Assembly (NCBI RefSeq): GCF_001039355.2
Contig: NW_019774514.1
Location: 183,369-247,368 of the forward strand
Length of the DNA: 64,000 nt
Direction of reading: 5' to 3'
From: Lingula anatina
Lineage: Eukaryota; Brachiopoda; Lingulata; Lingulida; Lingulidae
The notes under the pieces were generated by a model. The model was not told the DNA's origin, did not search any database, and was given only the letters and a program-made list of their open reading frames with translations. Position 1 is the first letter of the stretch, and each line of letters opens with the position of its first letter. Made by a program: the position numbers and the translations under genes. Positions 48,745 through 62,800 of the stretch are shown here, piece after piece.

Positions 48745-51700
48745 ATGCCAAGGAAAGTGCTGAAATGTGTCGTAGAACTTACTTTACATGCGGTAAGTTT
48801 GGTAATTTATTTTCATTTATTTGATTATTACAAAGTCAGAAAATATCTTGCCCACACGAGTCAAGCAGCATTGCCGCAGAAATAAAATATTCGATACAGA
48901 AGAATACTACCTTCATCGTGTCACCAAGCAAAGTAAATGCTGATTTATTGCAATTACCATATCTGTTGATGTATCATTTTGTAGACACTCGAAATTTTGT
49001 TATTATGGACCTGAAACTACACCTGACTCGTAAAAATTGCATAAATTTATAATTCAACTACTACATGAACGAGTAGGCCGGTGTATTAATAAGCAGTGTT
49101 GTGTAATGTGATATGGCCTTGCCTTGGTAACATTGGATTAAACCGGAAAAATTAGGGCGTTTTTTGTAGGCTTATTAGAAATACAATACATGCTGAGATG
49201 TATAATTTCAGAATAATTGTGCATAGAAATTATGATTACTAATACTTCTCAATAAGAATTAAGTTAAGATGATGCATGATTGACAAAAAAAATCAGAATC
49301 ATTTTGCACAGAAATGATGATTTTAAATACAATCAGGTAAAAGTTAAAATGATGCATGATTGACAAAAAAGGAGTATATATATACCCCCAGTATATACTG
49401 TATGTGTCATACTTAACATGTAAACCTATGTCTTTCACACACACATACACATCTTTTTCACACACACACACACACACATATATGCATGTGCACAAACAAA
49501 TAAGTGTTTAACAACAACCGAAGCTAAAGTTTAAGCAATCTTAATCTTTCTGTAACAAATTGATAGCCATTAGTATGTGTACCTTTGCTCTGTTTTTCAA
49601 GGTTACATGTCCAGGTACGTGGCTGCCATATCGTGATGATGTCTACATCTCTGTGTGCATGCTGGGCCAGCACAGAAGAAGTAGGCTGGTCGGCCCAGTG
49701 TTCCCTCTGCTTTTCCACGATAAACTACGTTTTGAGAAGGTAAATTTATATGAAAATACATGTGATAAGTATCTATATTTTTACTGCTGTGTTGGATTGT
49801 TTGAATATCGACTACATGCATGGTATATATACACTGTGCATAGGTTCAATTCTTTTGTAGTACATCTTTTACTGTATATCAGAAAATTTTGGCTTGTGAT
49901 AGAACAATAGTTACAGCTAAAGTCAGTGCAAATGAAATATTACATTAAATATGTTGGTTATTTTGCTTTTGTACATTAATTAGTTGAATACCATTTAGAG
50001 ATAGTTTGTGCAGTGTTTAACTTTACATTTCAGGTGTTCTTTTATGCCAGAGATCCTTCACAAGTTGCAGAGCTGATGGAAGGTATATTATATGAACTTA
50101 CTGCAAGTCTGTTAGGCAATCTTTCCTGCTTGTCCAAAGTGCAGAGTTCCTGTAGTGTTTGCTTAAATTCCAGATGCATCTTTTCATTACAAATTTATAG
50201 TTTGCCAGGTATATTTGACAACAAATGATTTTCTGCTACCACAGTCTGTATGGCAATAATAAATAAAAAATTGTGAAACAAAATTCGTTTTAATTTTTGT
50301 CAACCACTTATATAGCCTGTTTATTGATTCATTTTTCATTTTTATTTTGCAGATGAACACGTGCTATTTGAGCTCATCCAATTAACAGATTTAGAACAAG
50401 GAGGAACCTTGCTAGCTTCATATGAAAACAATACTAGAGATTTTCTGTATCCATCTCCATCACTGGCCCCCACCTATGGTACTCAGGACAGAGAGGTGCT
50501 CATGGAGAGAACACTGGAGTTTCCCGTAAGTATTAATGTCCAAAGAAACAGGGCATAAGGCCTGTGCAAATTTCTTACCCAAAAAGGTTTAACCCCATAA
50601 ATCATCTTGACCAGATATAATCAACCAGCATCTTAAATTCAATTTTTATGTTACGTTTTCTCTTTGAAAACTCCATGCATCATGTACATGATATGTGCTG
50701 AAATAACTCTCATTCTTTTTCTTTGTTTTCCAAATTCATTTCTAATAGAAAATAATTAATATTGAAACTTGCATTAAAATTGTTTGGCTAAAAAATTAGT
50801 TGTAGTTTTCAATAACCCACAAAAAGTACTTCTCACTTTAAAAGGTAGTTTAAAAAAACACCTAAGATGTCTTATCTTAAATCATATGGAAATGCTCATT
50901 GTAGATTCAGTTTGCTTTTTTTCTGATTCTGCTGACTTAGTTTACTGGTGCAATTTATGATTAGTTGAACCCTTTAGTTTGTTTGTACAGTGGTAGCTTT
51001 ATAATATCAAAGAGTAAGATATTGAGAAGGATTGATTGGAAGAAATGACCTTGACTCATGAAAAATACATTTATAATTCACATCCAGGTGCCTACCCTAA
51101 GCTTTATTTGAAAACTTGCAATTTGGGGGGGGGGGTTGGAATATGAAATATGTATCTTTTGGTCAAAAAGTGTATCCCCAACAGCCTTTTTATTAAGAGG
51201 TTTGTTGTTCTGTTTTTTTAATGATTATGATATTTAGTCAGGGGCGGATCCAAAGCTATTTTCTGACAGCCTCCAAAATTGTCTTGTTGATCCATCCTCC
51301 ATTTTTGACTGTCTTCCGACAGAAAAATTAAACACTCGTCAATGTAAACTTGAAAATCTGACCGTCTTCCTGAAGACCCACAAGATGGCCTCAATCCGCC
51401 CCTGATAGTGACATTGTATGCAACTGAAATTCATTCAATGTTTGCATTTTGCCAGGGAATCTCACCAAAGATTGAGTTTTCTACAAAAACCACCATTAAA
51501 GAAACCAGGTATCCATATGCAGAGGATGCAGATACTGCAGGCAGTACAGAGGTGTGTATATTGTACTTAAAATGAAAATAGAAGAAAAGTCTGAGTAATT
51601 TCAAATTTCAATTCAATCATATTCAAATATTGTAGTCAGCAGTTTACAAAATTATTCAGTATATAACTTTGACCATCTTCTGACACTGAAGGTTATTCTG

Positions 51701-54700
51701 TCTAGTGATTTTTATGGGACTATTATCCATTTTACTTAACTGATATTGTATATAGGTGACAGGTATATAGAGAGATAGAGTACAGAGTGATTTATTATTT
51801 GTGTTACTTTTAGTTTTTGTTATTGTAGATATTGTGGTAATGGGCAATTTGATGTATAGCTTGAGGTGGGCAATGTATGTCATTTTTCTCTTTGTCACAT
51901 GCTAAGAAAATCGGTCACATGCACATTAAGTGTTCATGATTTTCCTATATAGATTGGCATCTGTTCCTAAAATATGCTACATTAATATAAGATTTTTAAA
52001 AAAGCATGTAGCTCACAAACCTCCTTGGTGTTGTGTTAGCTATTGAAAAAAGTTATTGTGATGTCAAGTATTTAATATTAAAAAAATAGTTTTGCTTTTA
52101 TCGTGTTTGTTGATGTTTCTCTGTGATGATAGAAGAACCACTATACATGGGTAGGTAGAAAAAGTAGTTTATATGTTAGGGAAACTAATAGGTCAAAAGA
52201 TCCAGACGGTACAGCACATATCATCATAGTTAGTACAGTTTTACTGGTCATATGCAGGACATTGCTGGTATTTAGTAGCTACAGTTGAAAAAAATTGATA
52301 AAATTAGGGAAAGGTAATTAAAAGTAAAAAGTTAAATAAGGTAAGGCAAAATTAGATAAATGAAATTTTGAATATGATGAAAGTAAAGTGGAAAAGGCAA
52401 TTTTCTGCTTATATAATATATATTTATGTGTCCAGTAAACATGGGTCGGAAAGAATTTTACATGTGTCACATTTTATTTTATACTACAAAATTAATGCTC
52501 TCTTTTAAACTATAATTAATCAAACATTATATATATATATACACACATTGAAATTTGGATCATGCTCTTCTAAGACTTACAGTATATGAAACAGAATGCT
52601 ACAGCTTTATAGAAAGTAAGAATTTTTTATGTTTTCAGGCATTGTTCAAAATAGTAATAATAATTGTAATGATATTGTGTGAATACATTGAACTGACTGC
52701 AAAACTGAGTTGAGATAAAGATTAAGGCCTATTATACCATCAAGTGCAACATTGCAAATGAACCCAATTTAAAATTGCATGAATTTGTTCCAACATCATA
52801 TAAACTGGTGATTGCATGTGGTAATTATAAACAAAGTTAATACATGACGCAATATGACATCCTCACCGTCAGATTGCATATTTACAGCTGTATTTAGAAT
52901 ATAATGATAATTTCAATTTTTAAATACTTGAACCATATCATAATGAGCATTAAATAATGAATATGAACAAAACTCTTCGATTGTCATATCAGAAATGAAT
53001 GCTGTGAAAAATTAAAATAACAAAACCTTATATCCCTTAGTAAAGACAAAACTTAAGCATTCGTTTTATATGCTTTGGAATGTTTTCTACTTGCACCTGC
53101 TATTTGTAAAAATATACTCATGGTAAATGCAATATCTAAATGTATTGTTCTGAGTATAAGAACACAAAAGAAGTGTTTCAAAGATAAAAGGTTTTTAAAA
53201 ACTCCTGACAATAACAAGTGTCATTCATAGAGTTTGTTTTCTCAGCTATTTCAATTTGAGCATGCTCAGAGTTGCAGACAGAAAGAGATTATTTATTTTG
53301 CCCTTTACAAAAACAGTTGTCACTGACAACATTGAAACTTAATAAGTAGGTGCCGCTTATCAAGAGGTATTGTTCAAGTAAAATATTTGTTTTACCATAA
53401 AGCCACTGTAAAAACAAATGACCACCTTCATTTGAAAGCATCAATATCTGGTGCTTTAAAACTCTTTTCAGTTCCTCTTAACCAGGTCACACTAAGCCCT
53501 TCTCTTTATGCATGACTTAAACTTGGTATTAAATCACAAAGAAGGTATTTTCTTAATAACCTGTAGAGTATGATTAATTATGTATTAGCTCAATAAAGTG
53601 TTATACGATTTAGATCAACATAAATCAGCCAATAACATTTCAGGCGTCTGCCTCAGCAGCGTCCCTTTAAGAGCAAGCCGATATTGATCAGAGTTGTATT
53701 TTTTCTGCAACCTGTCCTTTCAGGGTGACTTTGTATTTCAGTAGTGGGTATTGTTTTGAGCATGGAGGTTCACTGGAATGTTTGAGGACCACATAATACT
53801 ATCAGTTTTATTTCATGGACTCAGCAACTTTTGGATTTATAGAACTGTAGACATACATCATACTTCAAGCAAGTATGTGACAAAATAGATCTCACAAAGA
53901 CATCGCTAAATGTACCTGGCTTAGATGCCTCCGTAAAATTAGGACATTTGCAAAACAACCTGCTTAGGTGCAATTAAAATTCATGGAAATTTGCACAGAG
54001 AATTGCTAATACAAAAATGGATAATAATTCACATTAATCAAGAACGAGTGGATGTATCATGTTTTCCTAGTCTGGAATCTATAGACTGGGTGTGAATTAT
54101 TGTTGCCAGGGATGGAATTTTTGTCCTCATTACTGATCATACTGCAGCACAGAAATTTAAACAGATTTTATATCTAATTGAACTGAATTGAATTGAAGGT
54201 GGAAAATGAAATTATAAACTTTGGGCTCTTTTTCAAAGGAGAAGGAGAATAAATATATAGATCTGTGTTATAGCAGGCCATTATAACTGTGTTGTCATTG
54301 TGATTGTGCCTTTGTCTTGGAGAATGTACAGTATGATGTATGATGATGACAGGGCATACTTTACTTGGGAGGACATGAGAAGAGTCCAGGAGTGGCTGGA
54401 TAGAAATTTTGTAAGGGTCTTGATGTGAACAACTTAATTATAAGGAATATTAGGATAAAAAGGGTATTTTTATTGATTTATTGAAAGGGAAATTCATGTA
54501 AATATTCAAAGGTGAAACTAAGATATGAATGGCATTTTTACAAAAACATTTGAAAAAAAAGGAAATATGAAATTTTATGGATTATTTTGATGAGAAGTTT
54601 GATGAATATGTGTTCTTCTGTGCATTATTTAGCATAAATGAGACTTTCCTCTCTCTCTCTCTTTTGATAATTTTGTTGATCTTGATATGTTTTGCTTTGT

Positions 54701-55334
54701 TTTAGGAAGATGTGATGGTACCTAGAAGAACACCAGGTTCGGGGAGAAAATCAAGGTCTAGGACAAGGTATTTGAAGCTGAACATATGTGGTTTGAATGA
54801 TTGGGTCACATGGTTATTGATATTCATTTAAATAATGATTTCTGTAGATCTCTGCAGTTAATATGTTTTTCTTCACATTGGTCTGTAGTTTTTATTCTGT
54901 TGAATCAATCCCTACCTTCCTACACATACTTCTTCCTTGATAAATTTTAATTTTACAAAAACAGCTTTTTTAGACTCTTTGCTTTCTTTCTGACTTAAGT
55001 TGAAACTTGTTTCACTTTGTTTATTTCCTATATCCATTTTGCATGTGCTTATCTGATACCAGTGATAATAGTTTCCGCTTTCATTTCCATAACTATTCTT
55101 TTACTTCTGCAGTGTTGTTTTCTATGTAGGACCCTTTTTTTCCTTGCTTTCTGTTCTTCTAGGACCCCATCCCGTCTTAAAGAGTATGAGGAGGAGGAGC
55201 GTGGCTATGAGCAGCATACCATAGCCTCAATTTCTCGTTCCAGATCTCCCTCTCCCAGCATGAGACAAAGACTGGAAGAACTCAGTCTTGGGGAGTCCCT
55301 TTCAGATTCAAAACCTCCCTTTGTTGTGAGAAAG
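48745..55334 (+). CDS. SPATA6: SPATA6, allele 1 (exons 1-7, truncated by assembly join)
   Basis: SPATA6 is needed for the sperm connecting piece (head-tail coupling) in mammals. Exons: 48745-48792, 49602-49739, 50034-50082, 50353-50525, 51456-51551, 54706-54767 and 55163-55334, all GT-AG and phase-consistent, 246 residues visible. The N-terminal C2-like domain reads VTCPGTWLPYRDDVYISVC, GPVFPLLFHDKLRFEKVFF, LFELIQL and TRDFLYPSPS, matching the family's VTCPG, FPLxF, FEKVF and FELIQL landmarks. GISPKIEFSTKTTI follows, then an Arg/Ser-rich region (RKSRSRTRTPSR, SRSRSPSPSMRQRLEELSLG) and KPPFVVRK, as in vertebrates. The gene stops at the N at 55475 and is continued only in the second allele. Confidence 0.93.
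51239..51404. mobile_element. hAT-like MITE in SPATA6 intron 4, copy 1
   Basis: 166 bp bounded by CAGGGGCGGATCCAA and the inverse ...caatCCGCCCCTG. CAGGGGCGGAT ends are characteristic of hAT non-autonomous elements. No convincing 8 bp target duplication was seen. Confidence 0.65.
54324..54410 (+). CDS. SPATA6: Candidate alternative first coding exon inside SPATA6 (allele 1)
   Basis: An ATG-initiated 29-codon frame, MYSMMYDDDRAYFTWEDMRR then VQEWLDRNF, ends exactly at a consensus donor (tttt|gtaagg) in phase 0, the phase of exon 6 (EDVMVPRRTPG). It cannot join exon 5 in frame, because the nearest AGs leave one extra base before the ATG frame. It therefore fits an internal start rather than a cassette exon. 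It predicts an isoform lacking the C2-like domain and starting with an amphipathic helix. The codons are identical in allele 2 (61654-61740). Confidence 0.55.
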
Positions 55335-55626
55335 GTAGAGTCATTTTACTTAAATCAATGTACAATATTTGATTTGAGATCTGTCATAGATGATTTTCTG
55401 TTGATTATTCTATTAACACACATTTTACAGTTTATGTAATCTATTTTCTAACCAGCAATAAGGTGATTTTTTTTNTGGCAATATGATGTTTCTATTCTTA
55501 CTTTTAGAATGTGTTATTCACTTTCGCATGAGAAGTAGCGAACTTGAGAGAAAATAATAACTTGGTGAATAATTAATACACTCCTACGTCGCTGTATCAA
55601 TTACAGTGTTAAATATGACAACTTAC

Positions 55627-55697
55627 TTTTTGACCCCACCGTCGGAAACACCTTTTAGTTTAAGAGATCCTTTTGCTACATTTTCGTACTCGGACAT
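55627..55697 (-). CDS. FAM32A: FAM32A exon 1, second allele (fragment)
   Basis: 71 nt first exon with the same start and donor phase as 48314-48384. The remaining exons are outside this contig, to the left of the join. It is not a second gene. Confidence 0.88.
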
Positions 55698-56056
55698 GTT
55701 GCTTCTCGTTTATAATTTCACTTCTCGCGAGATTGGAAGGAGCAAAAATTATTTCATATTTCATTCGTGCTACGAGAAACATTTTTTTGTTAATAAAATC
55801 AAAATGATTGACAGTTTGAGACCACTGTTTTGTATTGCATCCAATAAGAGTTTTGAGTATGTGCATTTTATTCTTATGTTTTCGTTAATCTTCTGCCACT
55901 ATGGACAATGCCTCACAAAAACTTTGGCTCCCTATTTGTTTCTCAAATCTGATTGGTCGGCAATGTAAACTACTATTTCGCGTCGCTTGCATTGGACACA
56001 ACACAAATCCAACTCCAATGATGTTTTGAAGAACAGCAGCAAACTTATCTCACAAA

Positions 56057-56776
56057 ATGCCAAGGAAAGTGCTGAAATGTGTCGTAGAACTTACTTTACA
56101 TGCGGTAAGTTTGGTAATTTATTTTCATTTATTTGATTATTACAAAATCAGAAAATATCTTGCCCGCACGAGTCAAGCAGCATTGCCGCAGAAATAAAAT
56201 ATTCGATACAGAAGAATACTACCTTCATCGTGTCACCAAGCAAAGTAAATGCTGATTTATTGCAATTGCTATATCTGTTGATGTATCATTTTTGTAGACA
56301 CTCGAAATTTTGTTATTATGGACCTAAAACTACACCTGACTCGTAAAAATTGCATAAATTTATAATTCAACTACTACATGAACGAGTAGTGTTGTGTAAT
56401 GTGATATGGCCTTGCCTTGGTAACATTGGATTAAACCGGACAAATTAGGGCGTTTTTTGTAGGCTTATTAGAAATACAATACATGCTGAGATGTATAATT
56501 TCAGAATAATTTTGCATAGAAATTATGATTACTAATACTTCTCAATAACAATTAAGTTAAGATGATGCATGATTGACAAAAAAAAAATCAGAATCATTTT
56601 GCACAGAAATGATGATTTTAAATACAATCAGGTAAAAGTTAAAATGATGCATGATTGACAAAAAAAGGAGTATATATACATACCCCCAGTATATACTGTA
56701 TATGTCATACTTTACATGTAGTACCTGTCTACATGTAAACCTATTTCTTTCACACACACATATGCATACACATCTT

Positions 56777-56814
<38 letters not shown>

Positions 56815-59800
56815 GCACACATATGCACAAACAAATAAGTGTTTAACAACAACCGAAGCTTAGGTTTAAGCAATCTTAATCTTTCTGTGACAAATTGATA
56901 GCCATTAGTATGTTTACCTTGGCTCTGTTTTTCAAGGTTACATGTCCAGGTACGTGGCTGCCATATCGTGATGATGTCTACATCTCTGTGTGCATGCTGG
57001 GCCAGCACAGAAGAAGTAGGCTGGTCGGCCCAGTGTTCCCTCTGCTTTTCCACGATAAACTACGTTTTGAGAAGGTAAATTTATATGAAAATACATGTGA
57101 TAAGTATCTATATTTTTACTGCTGTGTTGGATTGTTTGAATATCGACTACATGCATGGTATATATACACTGTGCATAGGTTCAATTCTTTTGTAGTACAT
57201 CTTTTACTGTATATCAGAAAATTTTGGCTTGTGATAGAACAATAGTTATAGCTAAAGTCAGTGCAAATGAAATATTACATTAAATATGTTGGTTATTTTG
57301 CTTTTGTACATTAATTAGTTGAATACCATTTAGAGATAGTTTGTGCAGTGTTTAACTTTACATTTCAGGTGTTCTTTTATGCCAGAGATCCTTCACAAGT
57401 TGCAGAGCTGATGGAAGGTATATTATATGAACTTACTGAAAGTCTGTTAGGCAATCTTTCCTGCTTGTCCAAAGTGCATAGTTCCTGTAGTGTTTGCTTA
57501 AATTCCAGATGCATCTTTTCATTACAAAATTTATAGTTTGCCAGGTATATTTGACAACAAATGATTTTCTGCTACCACAGTCTGTATGGCAATAATAAAA
57601 AAAAATTGTGAAACAAAATTCGTTTTAATTTTTGTCAACCACTTATATAGCCTGTTTATTGATTCATTTTTCATTTTTATTTTGCAGATGAACACGTGCT
57701 ATTTGAGCTCATCCAATTAACAGATTTAGAACAAGGAGGAACCTTGCTAGCTTCATATGAAAACAATACTAGAGATTTTCTGTATCCATCTCCATCACTG
57801 GCCCCCACCTATGGTACTCAGGACAGAGAGGTGCTCATGGAGAGAACACTGGAGTTTCCCGTACGTGTTAATGTCCAAAGAAACAGGGCCTAAGGCCTGT
57901 GAAAATTTCTTACCCTGAAAGGTTTAACCCTATAAATCATTTTGACCAGATATAAACAACCAGCATCTTAAACTCAATTTTTATGTTACGTTTTCTCTTT
58001 GAAAACTCCATGCATCATGTACATGATATGTGCTGAAATAACTCTCATCCTTTTTCTTTGTTTTTCCAAATTCATTTCTAATAGAAAATAATTAATATTG
58101 AATCTTGCATTAAAATTGTTTGGCTAAAAAATTAGTTGTAGTTTTCAATAACCTACAAAAAGTACTTCTCACTTTAAAAGGTAGTTTAAAAACCACCTAA
58201 GATGTCTTATCATAAATCATATAGAAATGCTCATTGTATATTCAGTTTGCTTTTTTTCTGATTCTACTGACTTAGTTTACTGGTGCAAATTATGATTAGT
58301 TGAACCCTTTAGTTTGTTTGTACAGTAGTTAGCTTTATAATATCAAAGAGTAGGATATTGAGAAGGATTGATTGGAAGAGATGACCTTGACTCATGAAAA
58401 ATACATTTATAATTCACATCCAGGTGCCCACCCTAAGCTTTATTTGAAAACTTGCAATTTGGGGGGGTTTGGAATATGAAATATGTATCTTTTGGTCAAA
58501 AAGTGTATCCCCAACAGCCTTTTAATTAAGAGGTTTGTTGTTCTGTTTTTTTTAATGATTATGATATTTAGTCAGGGGCGGATCCAAAGCTATTTTCTGA
58601 CAGCCTCCGAAATTGTCTTGTTGATCCATCCTCCATTTTTGATCGTCTTCCAACAGAAAAAATTAAACCCTCATCAATGTAAACTTGAAAATCTGACCGT
58701 CTTCCTGAAGACCAACAAGATGGCCTCAATTCACTCCTGATGGGGACATTGTATACAACTGGAATTAATTTGATGTTTGCATTTTGCCAGGGAATCTCAC
58801 CAAAGATTGAGTTTTCTACAAAGACCACCATTAAAGAAACCAGGTATCCATATGCAGAGGATGCAGATACTGCAGGCAGTACAGAGGTGTGTATATTGTA
58901 CTTAAAATGAAAATAGATGAAAAGTAATTTCAAATTATTTTCAGTTCGATCATATTCAAATATTGTAGTCAGCAGTTTACATAATTATTCAGTATATAAC
59001 TTTGACCATGTTCTGACACTGAAGGTTATTCTGTCTAGTGATTTTTTATGGGACTATTATCCATTTTACTTAACTGATATTGTATATAGGTGACAGGTAT
59101 ATAGAGAGATAGAGTACAGAGTGATTTATTTTTTGTATTACTTTTAGCCTTTGTTATTGTAGATATTGTGGTGATGTGCAATTTGATGTATAGCTTGAGG
59201 TGGGCAATGTATGTCATTTTTCTCTTTGTCACATGCTAAGAAAATCAGTCACATGCACATTAAGTGTTCATGATTTTCCTATATAGATTGGCATCTTTTC
59301 CTAAAATATGCTCCATTATAAGATTTTTAAAAAAACATGTAGCTCAAAAACCTCCTGGTGTTGTGTTAGCTATTGAAAAAAGTTATTGTGATGTCAAGTA
59401 TTTAATAATGAAAAAATAGTTTTGCTTTTTATCATGCTTGTTGATGTTTCTCTGTGATGATAGAAGAACCACTATACATGGGTAGGTAGAAAAAGTAGTT
59501 TATATGTAAGGGAAACTAATAGGTCAAAAGATCCAGACGGTACAGAATGTATCATCATAGTTAGTACAGTTTTACTGGTCAAATGCAGGACATTGCTGGT
59601 ATTTAGTAGCTACAGTTGAAAAAAATTGATAAAATTAGGGAAAGGTAATTAAAAGTAAAAAGTTAAATAAGGTAAGGCAAAATTAGATAAATGAAATTTT
59701 GAATATGATGAAAGTAAAGTGGAAAAGGAAATTTTCTGCTTATATAATATATATTTATGTGTCCAGTAAACATGGGTCAGAAAGAATTTTACATGTGTCA

Positions 59801-62800
59801 CATTTTATTATATACTACAAAATTGATGCTCTCTTTTAAACTGTAATTAATCAAACATTATATATATGTATACACATTGAAATTTGGATCATGCTCTTCT
59901 AAGACTTACAGTATATGAAACAGAATGCTACAGCTTTATAGAAAGTAAAAATTTTTTGTTTTATGTTTTCAGGCATTGTTCAAAATAGTAATAATAATTG
60001 TAATGATATTGTGGGAATACATTGAACTGACTGCAAAACTGAGTTGAGAATAAAGATTAAGGCCTATTATACCATCAAATGCAACATTGCAAATGAACCC
60101 AATTTAAAATTGCATGAATTGTTTCAACATCATATAAACTAGTGACTGCATGTGGTAATTATAAACAAAGTTAATTCATGATGCAATATGACATCCTCAC
60201 CGTCAGATTGCATATTTACAGCTGTATTTAGAATATAATGATAATTTCAGTTTTTAAATACTTGAACCATATCATAATGAGCATTAAATACTGAATATGA
60301 ACAAAACTCTTCGATTGTCATATCAGAAATGAATGCTGTGAAAAGTTGAAATAACAAAACCTTATATCCCTTAGTAAAGACAAAACTTAAGCATTTGTTT
60401 TATATGCTTTGGAATGTTTTCTACTTGCACCTGCTATTTTTAAAAATATACTCATGGTAAATGCAATATCTAAATGTTGTATAAGAACACAAAAGAAGTG
60501 TTTCAAAGATAAAAGGTTTTTAAAAATTCCTGACAATAACAAGTGTCATTCATAGAGTTTGTTTTCTCAGCTATTTCAATTTGAGCATGCTCAGAGTTGC
60601 AGACAGAAAGAGATTATTTATTTTGCCCTTTACAAAAACAGTTGTCACTGACAACATTGAAGCTTAATAAGTGGGTGCCGCTTATCAAGAGGTATTGTTC
60701 AAGTAAAATATTTGTTTTACCATAAAGCCACTGTAAAAAGAAATGACCACCTTCATTTGAAAGCATCAATATCTGGTGCTTTAAAACTCTTTTCAGTTCC
60801 TCTTAACCAGGTCACACTAAGCCCTTCTCTTTATGCATGACTTAAACTTGGTATTAAATCACAAAGAAGGTATTTTCTTAATAACCTGTAGAGTATGATT
60901 AATTATGTATTAGCTCAATAAAGTGTTATACGATTTAGATCAACATAAATCAGCCAATAACATTTCAGGCGTCTGCCTCAGCAGCGTCCCTTTAAGAGCA
61001 AGCCGATATTGATCAGAGTTGTATTTTTTCTGCAACCTGTCCTTTCAGGGTGACTTTGTATTTCAGTAGTGGGTATTGTTTTGAGCATGGAGGTTCACTG
61101 GAATGTTTGAGGACCACATAATACTATCAGTTTTATTTCGTGGACTCAGCAACTTTTGGATTTATAGAACTGTAGACATACATCATACTTCAAGCAAGTA
61201 TGTGACAAAATAGATCTCACAAAGACATTGCTAAATGTACCTGGCTTAGATGCCTCAGTAAAATTAGGACATTGGCAAAACAACCTGCTTAGGAGCAATT
61301 AAAATTCATGGAAATTTGCACAGAGAATTGCTAATACAAAAATGGATAATAATTCACATTAATCAAGAACGAGTGGATGTATCATGTTTTCCTAGTCTGG
61401 AATCTATAGACTGGGTGTGAATTATTGTTGCCAGGGATGGAATCTGATTTTTGTCCTCATTACTGATCATACTGCAGCACAGAAGTTTAAACAGATTTTA
61501 TATCTAATTGAACTGAATTGAATTGAAGGTGGAAAATGAAATTATAAACTTTTGGCTCTTTTTCAAAGGAGAAGGAGAATAAATATATAGATCTGTGTTA
61601 TAGCAGGCCATTATAACTGTGTTGTCATTGTGATTGTGCCTTTGTCTTGGAGAATGTACAGTATGATGTATGATGATGACAGGGCATACTTTACTTGGGA
61701 GGACATGAGAAGAGTCCAGGAGTGGCTGGATAGAAATTTTGTAAGGGTCTTGATGTGAACAACTTAATTATAAGGAATATTAGGATAAAAAGGGTATTTT
61801 TATTGATTTATTGAAAGGGAAATTCATGTAAATATTCAAAGGTGAAACTAAGATATGAATGGCATTTTTACAAAAACATTTGAAAAAAAAGGAAATATGA
61901 AATTTTATGGATTATTTTGATGAGAAGTTTGATGAATATGTGTTCTTCTGTGCATTATTTAGCATAAATGAGACTTTCCTCTCTGTCTCTCTTTCGATAA
62001 TTTTGTTGATCTTGATATGTTTTGCTTTGTTTTAGGAAGATGTGATGGTACCTAGAAGAACACCAGGTTCGGGGAGAAAATCAAGGTCTAGGACAAGGTA
62101 TTTGAAGCTGAACATATGTGGTTTGAATGATTGGGTCACATGGTTATTGATATTCATTTAAATAATGATTTCTGTAGATCTCTGCAGTTAATATGTTTTT
62201 CTTCACATTGGTCTGTAGTTTTTATTCTGTTGAATCAATCCCTACCTTCCTACACATACTTCTTCCTTGATAAATTTTAATTTTACAAAAACAGCTTTTT
62301 TAGACTCTTTGCTTTCTTTCTGACTTAAGTTGAAACTTGTTTCACTTTGTTTATTTCCTATATCCATTTTGCATGTGCTTATCTGATACCAGTGATAATA
62401 GTTTCCGCTTTCATTTTCATAACTATTCTTTTACTTCTGCAGTGTTGTTTTCTATGTAGGACCCTTTTTTTCCTTGCTTTCTGTTCTTCTAGGACCCCAT
62501 CCCGTCTTAAAGAGTATGAGGAGGAGGAGCGTGGCTATGAGCAGCATACCATAGCCTCAATTTCTCGTTCCAGATCTCCCTCTCCCAGCATGAGACAAAG
62601 ACTGGAAGAACTCAGTCTTGGGGAGTCCCTCTCAGATTCAAAACCTCCCTTTGTTGTGAGAAAGGTAGCGTCATTTTACTTAAATCAATGTACAATATTT
62701 GATTTGAGATCTGTCATAGATGATTTTTTGTTGATTATTTTATTAACACACATTTTACAATTTATGTAATCTATTTTCTAACCAGCAATAAGGTGATTTT

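Larger units (their letters stand above)
48194..55474. other. Haplotype copy G1 of the FAM32A-SPATA6 region
   Basis: Aligns with 55476-62797. The left boundary is within FAM32A intron 1 and the right boundary is the N after SPATA6 exon 7. Introns contain a CA-rich tract near 49436-49480, a hAT-like MITE and the candidate alternative exon listed separately. Confidence 0.85.
55476..62797. other. Haplotype copy G2 of the FAM32A-SPATA6 region
   Basis: Second allele beginning just after the N at 55475. It includes a short insertion near its start (gcatgagaagtagcgaac, about 55527) that is absent from the first allele, and continues past the point where allele 1 stops, giving SPATA6 exons 8 and 9. 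Confidence 0.85.

Noticed and set aside
49560-49910. 116-codon open frame as a stand-alone gene
   Set aside because: Its middle is SPATA6 exon 2 (49602-49739). The rest is read-through into introns.
56651-56863. Thr/His-repeat peptide from a CA tract
   Set aside because: Translation of a microsatellite.
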